Below, in pieces: positions 26,761 to 36,071 of a stretch of DNA of 64,000 nucleotides. The notes below the pieces were generated by a model. The model searched no databases. It was not told the origin of the DNA and saw only the letters and a list, made by a program, of their open reading frames with translations. Made by a program: the position numbers and the translations under genes. Numbering within the stretch: position 1 is the first letter of the stretch; each line of letters opens with the position of its first letter. The stretch comes from Anabaena sp. PCC 7108 (GTDB lineage Bacteria; Cyanobacteriota; Cyanobacteriia; Cyanobacteriales; Nostocaceae), in assembly GCF_000332135.1 (NCBI RefSeq), contig NZ_KB235896.1, positions 5,650,553 to 5,714,552 of the forward strand. The letters are read 5' to 3'.

Positions 26761-27747
26761 TCAACTATCAAGATAGTTTATTAATAAATTACAAATCTCT
26801 TCTGTTAATGGTATTTGTGTTTCTATTTCTAGCCAAAGATATTGACCAAAAGGATTATTTTCTAAAAAAACATATTCATTTTTTGGTGTAACAATAAAAT
26901 CCATAGCCCCATATAAGAGTTTTTGCTCTTTTAAAAATTCGATGCAGAAATTTTCTATGTTTGAAGGCAACGTAAAAATAGAATGGGGATTCATTTTAGT
27001 ATGTAATCTCCAGTCTATTTTTGTCTCTTCATTTGCTTGTGAATCAATTTTGACTGCAAATACCTTTTCTCCAATAACTGTAATTCTTAATTCAAAGGCT
27101 TTTTCCACATATTCTTGTAGTTGAGTAGGTGATAAAGCAATACTTTGATAAAATTCATAAAAATCATCTTTGCCAATCTTTCTTGATGGTATTCCTTGAT
27201 TAATACCATTGATTGTCACATTTCCCGTATAAATGGTTTTAATTAAGACCTCTTCTCCACACTCGACAAAAAACTCTTTGGCAATTTCTGGCTGTGTTGT
27301 TATGAGTGTTTTAGGAATTTTCACACCGTATTTATTAGCCAGTAAAAGTTGTTGAAACTTAACTTTAGCTTTATTTGCTACAAATGGATCATTTATCCAT
27401 GTTATGTTAGGTAGCGAGTACAGTATATTGATAAAAGCTTTTGTTTCTGAAACCATAAAATCTTCTTCTGAAGATTCAGCCATTTTCCCAAAAAAAGTAA
27501 ATTCAGGTTTTCTTAACCATGCTACTTTTAGTTTTGATAAATTTAATATTCTGCTTAGTTCGTCAGTAATCTCTCCATCCCATAAACCATTTTCATCAAT
27601 GTAAAGATTTACCTTATATTTACAAAGCAAATCTTCTGAATTTAATCGAAATACTTCAATGTTTCTTTGATGTAGATTTTTGATAACTTCGTCAGTATGT
27701 GTATCCTGTTTGTTCGTAAAAATTAATATCATATTTTGCAAGCTCAT
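26761..27747 (-). CDS. ATP-grasp peptide ligase (MvdC/MvdD-like graspetide maturase)
   Basis: A 328-residue ATP-grasp enzyme resembling the microviridin ligases MvdC/MvdD, which join Ser/Thr or Lys side chains to Asp/Glu side chains in a precursor peptide. Diagnostic features are the N-terminal domain (MILIFTNKQDTHTDEVIKNL), the segment VAWLRKPEF, the nucleotide-binding stretch EEVLIKTIYTGNV, and the C-terminal metal site GAMDFIVTPKNEYVFLENNP with the E-N-N-P signature. It lies downstream of a 78-residue small gene that looks like its substrate. The alternative start at 27732 would remove five residues. No protease or transporter is seen next to it. The chemistry is inferred from the family. 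Confidence 0.85.
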   Translation of the reverse strand: MSLQNMILIFTNKQDTHTDEVIKNLHQRNIEVFRLNSEDLLCKYKVNLYIDENGLWDGEITDELSRILNLSKLKVAWLRKPEFTFFGKMAESSEEDFMVSETKAFINILYSLPNITWINDPFVANKAKVKFQQLLLANKYGVKIPKTLITTQPEIAKEFFVECGEEVLIKTIYTGNVTINGINQGIPSRKIGKDDFYEFYQSIALSPTQLQEYVEKAFELRITVIGEKVFAVKIDSQANEETKIDWRLHTKMNPHSIFTLPSNIENFCIEFLKEQKLLYGAMDFIVTPKNEYVFLENNPFGQYLWLEIETQIPLTEEICNLLINYLDS

Positions 27748-27860
27748 TTTCTAGTGATGAATTAGGTATTTTGATCAATTAACTGTATTTGGTATTGAAA
27801 TCTGGCTTTGAACCATTAGAGAACATTGTTAATAAAGGCGTTACAAATATAAAAATATTG

Positions 27861-27895
27861 CAGTACGATAGAATATATTTACTCCTATCGTACTG
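27861..27895. terminator. Hairpin between precursor and ligase genes
   Basis: CAGTACGATAG and CTATCGTACTG form a perfect 11-bp stem with a 13-base loop. In the transcribed (minus) direction it is followed by CAATATTTTTATA. It could act as an attenuator or RNA stabiliser that makes more precursor than enzyme mRNA. Confidence 0.6.
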
Positions 27896-27957
27896 TATTA
27901 TTATCTTATTTGATATTGAGCCTTAATCATGGTTTTAGCATATTGCTAATTTCAGCT

Positions 27958-28194
27958 TTAAGTATCACTTTCCTTTGAATCATCTCTAGCCTGAACCCAG
28001 TTAGAACCTGTATTACTATATGTTAATGAAGTACCAGCGTAGATAGGAATATTCGATGTTTGAGTTTTAGGATCATAGGACTGTTTTAGTATCTCTGAAC
28101 CTTTAATTGCTTCATCATACAATGCTGGAGCGACGGGTTCTACGAAATTTAGGGTAAAAGGTTTTGCTGTTCGCTCAAGAGTTTGTGTTTTCAT
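27958..28194 (-). CDS. Putative graspetide precursor peptide
   Basis: A 78-residue peptide upstream of the ATP-grasp ligase, with AGGAA eight bases before the ATG. The N-terminal half includes AKPFTLNFVEPVAP, which recalls the PFFxRFLE leader motif recognised by microviridin ligases. The C-terminal half is rich in Thr/Ser followed by acidic residues: TSLTYSNTGSNWVQA then RDDSKESDT, the layout expected of an ester-crosslinked core. The core does not match the microviridin TxKYPSD consensus, so it may represent another graspetide class. Core boundaries and ring pattern cannot be decided from sequence alone. Confidence 0.7.
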   Translation of the reverse strand: MKTQTLERTAKPFTLNFVEPVAPALYDEAIKGSEILKQSYDPKTQTSNIPIYAGTSLTYSNTGSNWVQARDDSKESDT

Positions 28195-28231
28195 GAGATT
28201 TTTTCCTACATTAGTTTATTCATTTATCTTG

Positions 28232-28346
28232 TAGAACCCATTTGGGATCTTTTATGAAACACTGTTAGCGGCTTTGGGCAAAAGTGGCTGACTTAGTTAA
28301 ATCCCCTTCTTTTCAGATTTACAGGGTAGATACCAAATGGGTTCTA
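28232..28346. promoter_or_regulatory. Widely spaced inverted repeat in the divergent promoter region
   Basis: TAGAACCCATTTGG (28232-28245) and CCAAATGGGTTCTA (28333-28346) are perfect 14-bp inverted copies 87 bp apart, between the precursor peptide gene (minus) and the LuxR/STAND regulator gene (plus). The arrangement fits two binding sites of one regulator able to loop the DNA and control both directions. Confidence 0.7.
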
Positions 28347-28434
28347 TATCTAAAAGTTTGATATATAAGCCGTAAACACTGCTACACACAGGTGTTAGTC
28401 TTGATAAACAAGCTAGATAAACATTTGTTTACGG

Positions 28435-30828
28435 ATGACTAAACAGAGATTTGAAACAGCATTGCAACAGCTAAAACCAAGACGTAGAGAGGTTTTAGAG
28501 CTTTTTTTAGCTGGTAACACTGATCAGGCGATCGCTAAATCCTTAGTTATCGCTGAAACTACCGTAAGGCAACATATTAGAAAGATTTGTCAAGACTTCG
28601 GCTTAAAAAATGGTTTTGATGATGATCGAACTTCACAACGAGCCAATTTAATGGCCTTATTTGCTCAATACAAGCCTGATTTACTACATAAACCAACGGT
28701 TACAGAAAGCCAAAATCAGGCTAGTGACAGTATTTTGCCCTCTCATACATCTACATCTAATAAGCAAGAGGCTTGTTCTACGGAATATGATCCTAATTTC
28801 GTGGGACGTAACGACGATATCGCACATCTTAACAACCTCATCAACAAAGGTGCAAAAATTATCCAAATCATCGCACCTGGAGGAACTGGTAAAACTATTT
28901 TAGCCAGTAAATATCTACAAAGTAAGTTTAAAACAGTCTTAGAATTTCCTATTGGTAAAGAAATAAAAGATATTGCCTCAATAGAAAATCTTTTAGAATT
29001 TAATTTGCGTAAATTAGGAGAAGAACCCGGAAAGGAGTTAATGGCATCTTTACAGCAATTAAAACAAAAACTCCAAACACAGGAAATAGGCATTTTAATA
29101 GATAACCTCGAACCTGCTTTAGATGCTTCTGGTAAGTTTATTGAACAGCATCGTAGTTATGTAGAATTGTTGCGAATTTTAACAGATTCTAGCATTAAAT
29201 CTATTACTCTTATTACCAGTCGTGAGCGTCTTTGTGAGGGTTTGGACATTATCCTGTATAAACTGCCCAGTTTAAATTTAGAAGCATGGTCTGAATATTG
29301 GCATCATCAAGAAATTAACCCAGATACTCCCATATTAACTGAAATTCACAAAGTCTATGGTGGTAATGCTTTGGCTATGAAAGTATTATGTAATCCCATT
29401 ATAAATGATTTTAATGGAGATATTATTGCTTATTGGCAAGAAAATAAAACCGACGAAAATTTAGAAGTTGAAACTGCGGTAGCTAATTTAATTAAGGAAC
29501 AATTTGAAAGATTAGCTCATATTAATCTTGATGCTTATAATTTGCTTTGTCGGATGGGATGTTATCGTTATCAAGATGAATATGTTTCAACTGTACCAGA
29601 AAAAGGTGTATTCTGTTTAATTTGGGATGTAGTAAAAAATCAGCATAAAAGAATTATTAAAATTTTGAAAGAACGTGCTTTAGTTGAATTCAATAATGAT
29701 GAGTATTCGTTACATCCTGTAATTCGCAAAGAAGCGATAGAAAGATTGAGAAATAATGAAGATTGGGAAAAAGCAAATACAGAAGCAGCAGAATTTTGGA
29801 CTGAAAGTGTTGAAATTATTGAAAATGCCAAAGATGCTTTAACTGCTTTTGAAGCAAGTTTTCACTACTTGCAAATTAATAATATTGAAAAATTATCTTA
29901 TACTCTTTGTCAAGAAAGAGGGAGTAATTTTGGTAATTTTGAAACTCTTAGTAGGGCTTTTTATAGAATTGGATTACTCAATAAAATGAATCAAATGATC
30001 CAACTAATTCTTAAAATTGATAATATTGATGAAAAAAAATATGTAAGTGAGTTGTACAATGCAGCAGGTAGTTTTTATTGGTTATCTGGCGACATACATG
30101 AAGCTATCAAATATTTTGATCAGGGTAAGAAAACTGCAATAAGGCATAATTATAATATTTTCACTATAATTTCTCTACTGAATTTAGGACTTTGTTATTT
30201 AGATTTATTTTTAATAGATAAATCAATTGAGATATTTGCTGATTATATGAATAAAATTGAATCAGTTTATAAATTTGAAGAAGATAGACAAAAACAAGAA
30301 ATGATTTGGGTAGGTTATTTTTGTTTAGCTTTATTAAATTCATTAAAAAATGATTTAAAATCTTCTAGTTATTTTGTTGATAAAGCATATAAAGAAATTA
30401 ATGCTGTTTACAGAATGACTCCTTGGACGAGAGGATATAGCTATATTTATTTATCTTTAGCATATAAAACATTAGGTGAAGTTCAAAAATCTTTTAATTT
30501 ATGTAATCAAGCAATTATATATTCTAAAAATAGTAACTATCCTCAAGTAAAAGCAAAAGCATTAACAGGTTTAGCTGAACTTTATCGCATCCAAAACGAA
30601 ATTGAAACAGCCCTTATCTATCATCAAGAATCAATCGAAATATTAGAAAAAATAGGTGCAAAGTGTGATTTAGCAGAAGCCTACTTTCAACTAGCATTAA
30701 CCTATCAAAAAATAGGAAATAAAGCTAAAATTGAAGAACATTTTAACAAAGCAATATATCTTTGGAGTCCTGAACAAATAGACGCATCTGAGCAAATCAA
30801 ACGAGTATTAAAAGCAATGAATAGTTAA
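28435..30828 (+). CDS. LuxR-HTH / STAND NTPase / TPR signalling protein
   Basis: A 797-residue protein with three parts. Residues about 12-60 form a LuxR/GerE helix-turn-helix (PRRREVLELFLAGNTDQAIA, then TTVRQHIRKI). Residues about 120-400 are an NB-ARC-like STAND NTPase: FVGRNDDIAHL, Walker A APGGTGKT at 147-154, Walker B ILIDNLEP near 220 and a sensor TSRER. The C-terminal half has degenerate TPR repeats, clearest near the end (KALTGLAELYRIQNEIETAL, AEAYFQLALTYQKIGNKAK). Such proteins are ATP-dependent switches whose TPRs sense a ligand. It diverges from the graspetide genes across a region with a 14-bp inverted repeat, so control of that cluster is a reasonable inference; a conflict role is an alternative. 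Confidence 0.82.
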   Translation: MTKQRFETALQQLKPRRREVLELFLAGNTDQAIAKSLVIAETTVRQHIRKICQDFGLKNGFDDDRTSQRANLMALFAQYKPDLLHKPTVTESQNQASDSILPSHTSTSNKQEACSTEYDPNFVGRNDDIAHLNNLINKGAKIIQIIAPGGTGKTILASKYLQSKFKTVLEFPIGKEIKDIASIENLLEFNLRKLGEEPGKELMASLQQLKQKLQTQEIGILIDNLEPALDASGKFIEQHRSYVELLRILTDSSIKSITLITSRERLCEGLDIILYKLPSLNLEAWSEYWHHQEINPDTPILTEIHKVYGGNALAMKVLCNPIINDFNGDIIAYWQENKTDENLEVETAVANLIKEQFERLAHINLDAYNLLCRMGCYRYQDEYVSTVPEKGVFCLIWDVVKNQHKRIIKILKERALVEFNNDEYSLHPVIRKEAIERLRNNEDWEKANTEAAEFWTESVEIIENAKDALTAFEASFHYLQINNIEKLSYTLCQERGSNFGNFETLSRAFYRIGLLNKMNQMIQLILKIDNIDEKKYVSELYNAAGSFYWLSGDIHEAIKYFDQGKKTAIRHNYNIFTIISLLNLGLCYLDLFLIDKSIEIFADYMNKIESVYKFEEDRQKQEMIWVGYFCLALLNSLKNDLKSSSYFVDKAYKEINAVYRMTPWTRGYSYIYLSLAYKTLGEVQKSFNLCNQAIIYSKNSNYPQVKAKALTGLAELYRIQNEIETALIYHQESIEILEKIGAKCDLAEAYFQLALTYQKIGNKAKIEEHFNKAIYLWSPEQIDASEQIKRVLKAMNS

Positions 30829-30902
30829 TATTTATAGATGTTCATAGATGGATTTCTAGAATCCCTATAAGCCATTCCTATTACCTCATAATTTTCAATA
30901 GC

Positions 30903-32501
30903 TTATCTAAAATTTAAAATCTCTTTAATTATAGCAGTATACTTTTCAGGAATAGGTGCATCCTTACCCTTAGTCTCAATATCCCTGACCCAGCTTTGAC
31001 TCATACCTACAGCATTAGCAAAGTCTCTTTGACTTATTTTTTTAGCTGTTCTCATTTCTTTAACCAAGCTGCCAGTTATTTTATTGATAACAGTTATGGA
31101 AGTAACTGTTACTTTACCATTACTTGCTAATGAAGTTTTAGCTACGCTAGAATTATTTATGACAACATCAACCGGATTTTGTATTTTTACACCAGCTTGA
31201 TTAGATTTTGTATTTTTTTGATTTTTTACTGATTCCTTATTATTTATCTGTGAAGGTGGTAACTTAAAATTTAACTTAGCAGGTAATAAAATATTTTGAA
31301 TATAATTATCTGGTAACTTTTTTTTTCCTAGTAACTTTTGATTTCTTTCTTGAGGTGATAAATGAGCTATTTCATCTGGTATTGCCCACAAAGGTCTTAA
31401 CCACATTGGGTAGGTTTGATCATCAAACTCAATCGTCATATTAACTTTATCTTTTAATAGCAGAAAAGCTTCTTCTAAATCTTCTCTCAATCGCCAACCA
31501 TACCGATAATCACTGACTGCTTTTTCAATTTGAGAACCTGGTAAGATATTACTCAATAAATTATGAATTGTGTAAGTACCATTTTTATGAGCGCGATTAT
31601 TTTGAATAATATATAAAGCAAGTTCAAAAGCTAGTTTATGTTTATGTGTATCTAAATCAAAGACTTGCTTAGGCATAAACCCACATTGATAGAGTGCAGT
31701 TTTTGCTTTTTCTCCTTCAGCATTGAGAAAATTATAAGTCCAAAGTCCAGGCTGTACACGAATGATAACTTCTAATAAATCTTCTGGTTCTTGAAATAAA
31801 TTCGGTTGACTATATTCCTGTACACTTACCATCCACAGTAAACAACGTTCTTTAATACTAAGATTTAAATCGCCTTCGTACCATTGAATTACCGCTCCTA
31901 AAGTACCAACTACCATAGCCAAATCTGCTATAGCTTTGAGTTTTTGTGATTTACTGAGTTTTTTACTTTTATATATTTGCAGCGTCTTAATTAATTCTGA
32001 ACCACGCAGGATAAAAGGCTGTTTCCAAGGTTCTTTTTGTTGTGTAGCATAAGTAGCAAATACTGCGTGTAATCTAGCAGCCATTACACCGTACTTTTCC
32101 AGGATTTGGTGTTCCGCACCATCCAAGATATATTGTGGTTGATGTGCTTGTTGGTGAAGTATGTAGAACTCGATATAACGACCTTTACCAAATTCTTTTG
32201 AGAAGTAAAGCTTGCCATCACTATATTTATTCCAATCAGGTTGTTTAAGGTATGCTTGGGTAGCACTAATAATTGGCGCACTTGTTGCTGTCATCTCGTA
32301 GTTGTTGTTTATAAATAGCGGTTGTTCTGTGAAAGGAAGGTTTTTAGCTTTCCTAAATCGTTTAGTAGCTACTGGTATTTGTGGATTAGCAATAGCGCCA
32401 GTTCCAGTTTTGCGTGTAGCATCTGCTGGGTAAGGTATTGCTAATTGATAACCTGATAATTCAGGTTTTGGATATCTTCTATTATTCTCTCTTACTGACA
32501 C
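30903..32501 (-). CDS. Plasmid protein with C-terminal XRE helix-turn-helix, function unknown
   Basis: About 532 residues from GTG 32501; I prefer this start because GGGGGAGG lies nine bases upstream, although TTG at 32504 and 32528 are in frame. Most of the protein (to about residue 430) is not a family I recognise. A Lys/Asn/Ser-rich linker follows, then a C-terminal XRE-type helix-turn-helix (MRTAKKISQRDFANAVGMSQ, then SWVRDIETKG). A large N-terminal domain joined to a DNA-binding tail suggests a plasmid replication or partition regulator rather than a simple repressor. It is convergent with the STAND gene and in the same direction as the ParB-like gene upstream. Confidence 0.6.
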   Translation of the reverse strand: MSVRENNRRYPKPELSGYQLAIPYPADATRKTGTGAIANPQIPVATKRFRKAKNLPFTEQPLFINNNYEMTATSAPIISATQAYLKQPDWNKYSDGKLYFSKEFGKGRYIEFYILHQQAHQPQYILDGAEHQILEKYGVMAARLHAVFATYATQQKEPWKQPFILRGSELIKTLQIYKSKKLSKSQKLKAIADLAMVVGTLGAVIQWYEGDLNLSIKERCLLWMVSVQEYSQPNLFQEPEDLLEVIIRVQPGLWTYNFLNAEGEKAKTALYQCGFMPKQVFDLDTHKHKLAFELALYIIQNNRAHKNGTYTIHNLLSNILPGSQIEKAVSDYRYGWRLREDLEEAFLLLKDKVNMTIEFDDQTYPMWLRPLWAIPDEIAHLSPQERNQKLLGKKKLPDNYIQNILLPAKLNFKLPPSQINNKESVKNQKNTKSNQAGVKIQNPVDVVINNSSVAKTSLASNGKVTVTSITVINKITGSLVKEMRTAKKISQRDFANAVGMSQSWVRDIETKGKDAPIPEKYTAIIKEILNFR

Positions 32502-32826
32502 CAAAACTGTCCTCCCCCAAATTACCAAATGTTGACCTGATTAGAAGTTTCATTTCGCTGTAGATACTGTTAAAATTCAGAAATGTTGATTTTCATAAGC
32601 ACAAGATTTATAGGCATACAAGGAAAACCCATATACCTTTAAATTTGTTATTTATTAATGAATTGCTACTTTTTTAAAACCTGCTACTTATAAGCCTCTT
32701 GCAACAATTAATCTTAATTAATCTTGGTTAAGCTATGGCTACGCCATTCAAGCTATCAAGGGTTTTTATTTGAATTTTCACTTCTATCTGCCTCAGATAT
32801 TGTCTCTTGGCTTAAAATCCTGAATA

Positions 32827-33930
32827 TTAAGCCACTTCTGAAACTACAGTACCTACGAAATTTTCATCAATATCTGTATTTTGCTTTTCATTCTCGTGTG
32901 AAAGCTTTTCTTCTACCAGTTTTGTCAACCAGTCCATAACAGTTAAACCTGAATCTTTAGCAGCATCTTGGAGCAGAGGTTGTAACTGTGCTGGAAGTTG
33001 TAAAGTCAGGTTAAAGGTTTCTCGTAATGGAATTACATTTTTTCTGACTTGAGAAGATTCTCCAAAGCGGTAAGTCCAGTATTCGCATTCTGCACCACGT
33101 TGGTTGCCGTCTTTCTCAACAAAGCTTAATTTACCCAGGCGATCGCAATAAAAACTTTGGTGATCATCTTTTATCAACTCTTGACTAGAATGACGGCAAT
33201 TCCAGCAACTACGGTTTAATGATTGCTCAGAATTATCAGTTGATTGCTGTTGTTGCTCAAAAGAGTGCTTTTGCCTAGATTTATTTGCTGAGTTCTCACG
33301 ATGGTACTCTCTGGCTACTTGGGCAACATGATCAGCTGTAACTTTTCCATTGGGGGCTGTAGAAACTGCTTTAGCCCAAGCTTCGCGTTGTTTTTCTGGG
33401 GGTAGTGTTACTAAAGGTCTGATTTGGCGTTCGTTCGTAGGCAGAATTTGATTTTGTGATCCATGGGTCACATTTACAAAACTTTGTGATCCACGGGTCA
33501 CATTTTCATAAACCAATGCAGCTTGTATCAAGCGATAAGCAGACCGTCGGGACATTTCCCAACGGTTCAGGCAATATTCATCAAAGGTTTTGTAACTTTG
33601 CCGATAAAGCTGTTTATCTCGAATTTGGCCCAAAGATTGTCCGATGTCCCAAAAAGCTCTTAAACCCTTTTCAATTCTGTCCTCTAATCTACCTAGTTCG
33701 ACTGTTATGGCTTCGCCACGCAGGCTATCACCTTCATTCAGATGATCCGCGCTGTTTGATAGGTATTGATTAGCTGCCTGATTTTGTTCAGAGTTCGTCT
33801 CCATTGGATCAATATCTTCGGCAACAGTAAGATTTTGTGTATCCAAAAAGATGGTAGAATTAGAAGATAACCCTGCTTGGTTCTCTCCTCCATTCATAGA
33901 GACTCGATTTAAGTCTATTGTGTACGTCAT
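32827..33930 (-). CDS. DNA-binding plasmid protein with zinc finger and C-terminal RHH-like segment
   Basis: A 367-residue protein. Residues about 75-140 (AFWDIGQSLGQIRDKQLYRQ, then FDEYCLNRWEMSRRSAYRLI) match a helical module found in phage and plasmid ParB-like or DUF3102-like DNA-binding proteins. Residues about 250-295 hold four cysteines (CWNCRHSS, FYCDRLGK, AECEYW), a likely zinc finger. The C-terminus (FNLTLQLPAQLQPLLQDAAK then LTVMDWLTKLVEE) looks like a ribbon-helix-helix dimerisation unit. A tandem 10-residue duplication, NVTRGSQSFV / NVTHGSQNQI, comes from a 30-bp direct repeat at 33453-33505. Plasmid maintenance is a plausible role. Confidence 0.65.
   Translation of the reverse strand: MTYTIDLNRVSMNGGENQAGLSSNSTIFLDTQNLTVAEDIDPMETNSEQNQAANQYLSNSADHLNEGDSLRGEAITVELGRLEDRIEKGLRAFWDIGQSLGQIRDKQLYRQSYKTFDEYCLNRWEMSRRSAYRLIQAALVYENVTRGSQSFVNVTHGSQNQILPTNERQIRPLVTLPPEKQREAWAKAVSTAPNGKVTADHVAQVAREYHRENSANKSRQKHSFEQQQQSTDNSEQSLNRSCWNCRHSSQELIKDDHQSFYCDRLGKLSFVEKDGNQRGAECEYWTYRFGESSQVRKNVIPLRETFNLTLQLPAQLQPLLQDAAKDSGLTVMDWLTKLVEEKLSHENEKQNTDIDENFVGTVVSEVA
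33453..33505. repeat. Tandem palindromic 30-bp duplication inside a coding region
   Basis: TTTGTGATCCATGGGTCACA at 33453 and TTTGTGATCCACGGGTCACA at 33483 are direct repeats 30 bp apart. Each is itself near-palindromic (TGTGATCC against GGGTCACA), so they could also be protein binding sites within the gene. Confidence 0.7.
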
Positions 33931-34941
33931 AACTTTAGATTTGAGAGTGATAACACCTTGTTTATTGACAGATGCTTTCTCAAGTAGATTTTGTTACTTG
34001 CCCCCTGCAATATTAATAATCTTGCACAGCGCAATATAAGTTGCATCTAAATTTATAATTTCTTAACAATTGATGTTGACTAAGATGGCACTAGGTCTCC
34101 CACTAAAACAGATGCAATAACCATTTCTAGTCGATGCAGTTCAAGTTTTCATATAGCGGACTGGAGTTTGATAAAATATGCTTATATATACTATAATATT
34201 TACTGACAAAGGATTTGTCTTTATTCACTCAATCGCACACTGCCATAATCCTCTTTTATCAACATTAGATAAATTAATGAAGTTGCGTTATTTTAGCCAA
34301 CGAAGAATTAAGGTTTTACCCTACTTTGACCGAAGAGGGATAAGTACGGAAAGTATGGAAAATTTCGTAATTGCTCAATAATTTAGGGCAAAAATGATTG
34401 TTCACTCCCCCCTTTAAAATTGTTGAACCCCTTGATTTATTGTTGAAGATAGGTGAAGAGAGCGAATAGCTAATGGGTAAATAGCTCAAGAAAAACCTCA
34501 AAAGACGCAAAATCGTTACCGATACGGTAGTTCTTCCCAAATTATTGAGCTAATACAAAATTTTAACTTCTTACCTAATAAGGGTGATAAAATGTATTTC
34601 TTAGGAACAGCCCAACTAGAATTGAGTAGTTAGGCACAATTTAATAAAAAACCTCTCTTCAAACCTTTATCTTGTGATATAAGGAGCTTTCACTGCCTTT
34701 TCAAGGAGTCGGAGGGTTAGGTTTGTCATATTTTTTATCGCTTATTTACTTACAACACCTGTTAGGGATGAAAGAAACATATCGTGTTCTTATAATGATT
34801 TACCTGTTACCTGTTTGATTAGAACATTATTTGTCTTCACCAATCCTATCAATTAAGTAAAACGTGCGATAAAAATAAACTGTTGTACTTGTTGAAAAAG
34901 CAAAAGTAAATTTTATAACTGGTAGAACCAGGTTTTCTACT
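33931..34941. other. One-kilobase intergenic region, mostly without recognisable content
   Basis: No convincing gene is seen. A 67-codon frame at 34178-34381 (MLIYTIIFTDKGFVFIHSI...) lacks a ribosome binding site and family resemblance. A palindrome overlaps the start of the next gene at 34922-34940. The length suggests control DNA or decayed genes. Confidence 0.4.
34922..34940. promoter_or_regulatory. Inverted repeat touching the start codon of the HTH gene
   Basis: GTAGAACCAGGTTTTCTAC is an inverted repeat (GTAGAA/TTCTAC with CC-A-GG inside) ending one base before ATG 34942, in the place of a ribosome binding site. A repressor bound here would block expression, so autoregulation by the encoded HTH protein is likely. 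Confidence 0.55.
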
Positions 34942-35370
34942 ATGCAAAAACGTCATAAACGATTAGTCGAGTTAATTGAACATTTATTAAAAGAAGGCTG
35001 GACTCAAACAACTTTATCTGTAGAAATCGGTGTTGATTTTTCAACTGTATATAGATGGTTGAAAGGTAAAGCCATTCCCGAAACTGACTCTAAAAATTTC
35101 TTGCGTTTAGCAAAATTGAGTGGTGGTGATAGTGAAACTCTGCAACAATACTTAGAAGGTTATATATCTCTATCTACTTACCTTCAAAATTTTGATTTGG
35201 ACAAAAACTCATTAAATACTGTTACAACCAGCAATAAATATCCTGTTGAACAAATTAAGAAGGAAGTCATGGCACGAATTTATACCCTAGATCCAGTAGA
35301 TATTGCTGATATAATCAACACAAGTGTAAAATTTTTAGCAGAAAGTAGCAAACCAGCTATAAGAGCATAA
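34942..35370 (+). CDS. Small helix-turn-helix transcriptional regulator
   Basis: A 142-residue protein with an N-terminal helix-turn-helix at about residues 8-45 (LIEHLLKEGWTQTTLSVEIG, then VDFSTVYRWLKGKAIP), of the XRE/resolvase-like type. The remaining part is helical (RLAKLSGGDSETLQQYLEGY) and may dimerise. There is no clear Shine-Dalgarno; instead a palindrome lies just upstream of the ATG, suggesting tight self-repression, as is usual for plasmid copy-number or transfer regulators. The targets are unknown; the GGTAGAACCA half-site also occurs near the origin at 26741. Confidence 0.72.
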   Translation: MQKRHKRLVELIEHLLKEGWTQTTLSVEIGVDFSTVYRWLKGKAIPETDSKNFLRLAKLSGGDSETLQQYLEGYISLSTYLQNFDLDKNSLNTVTTSNKYPVEQIKKEVMARIYTLDPVDIADIINTSVKFLAESSKPAIRA

Positions 35371-36071
35371 GCTAATTATTAATAGTACAGCTTGTGCTGT
35401 TAATTGTACCACTACCAAAAGATATAAAAAAGGTATAAAAATTTTATAAACCGGAATTTGATGTCAAGTTCCATTGGGAGCAGCGCGATTGTGTGAGGTG
35501 CTAAAAATTAGGGGTATGAATCACCTTTTTAATAGTGCGATGGCTACGCCCGCCGCAGGCATCGCAGTGAAATACTTGTTTTTATTGAGAATCGAGCTAA
35601 ACCCTGATCTCAATTTTTCGCGTTGCTCCCGTTGTGGTTTTATATTAGTATACCCAGTATTTTAAAATACCCAAAATAACTTGGCTGTATTTTGTTGTGT
35701 TCTGCGGAGGTAAAGGTACAAAAATTGATTTTTCTTAGGTAATTTCTCTCTAATCTTTATGTAAATGCCATTCAAAAAAATAGCACCCAAGATATAGAGG
35801 GCTAATCTAGCCTTACCTAGAGAAATTTAATAAAATTCAATCTTTTGGATGTTGTTTTTCTATCTTTAGTTTGATATTGAAATTATTTAAATTTTTTCTT
35901 TTTGATAATTATTAAACACACCCATAGAGTTTACTCTATAGGTGAATCTTAAGAAAATATTAAATTAATATATTTGTCATCTATCTAACTTAATAGATAA
36001 GTTAGCATTTCTAAATATCATCATTAATACTGCCAAATCAGAAGAAACCGCAAACATAGTAGGTGAACAAC
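35371..36071. other. Intergenic region with one palindromic repeat
   Basis: It holds a GCGATGGC/GCATCGC palindromic repeat at 35537-35565 and AT-rich DNA upstream of the response-regulator gene. A 63-codon frame at 35474-35665 spans the repeat and looks non-coding. No promoter can be assigned with confidence. Confidence 0.5.
35537..35565. repeat. Dispersed palindrome GCGATGGC...GCATCGC
   Basis: GCGATGGCTACGCCCGCCGC followed by AGGCATCGC is a short repeat scattered through Nostocales genomes. A partial copy is at 3332-3359. Confidence 0.7.

Noticed and set aside
34178..34381. 67-codon open frame
   Set aside because: No ribosome binding site or family resemblance; probably chance in AT-rich DNA.
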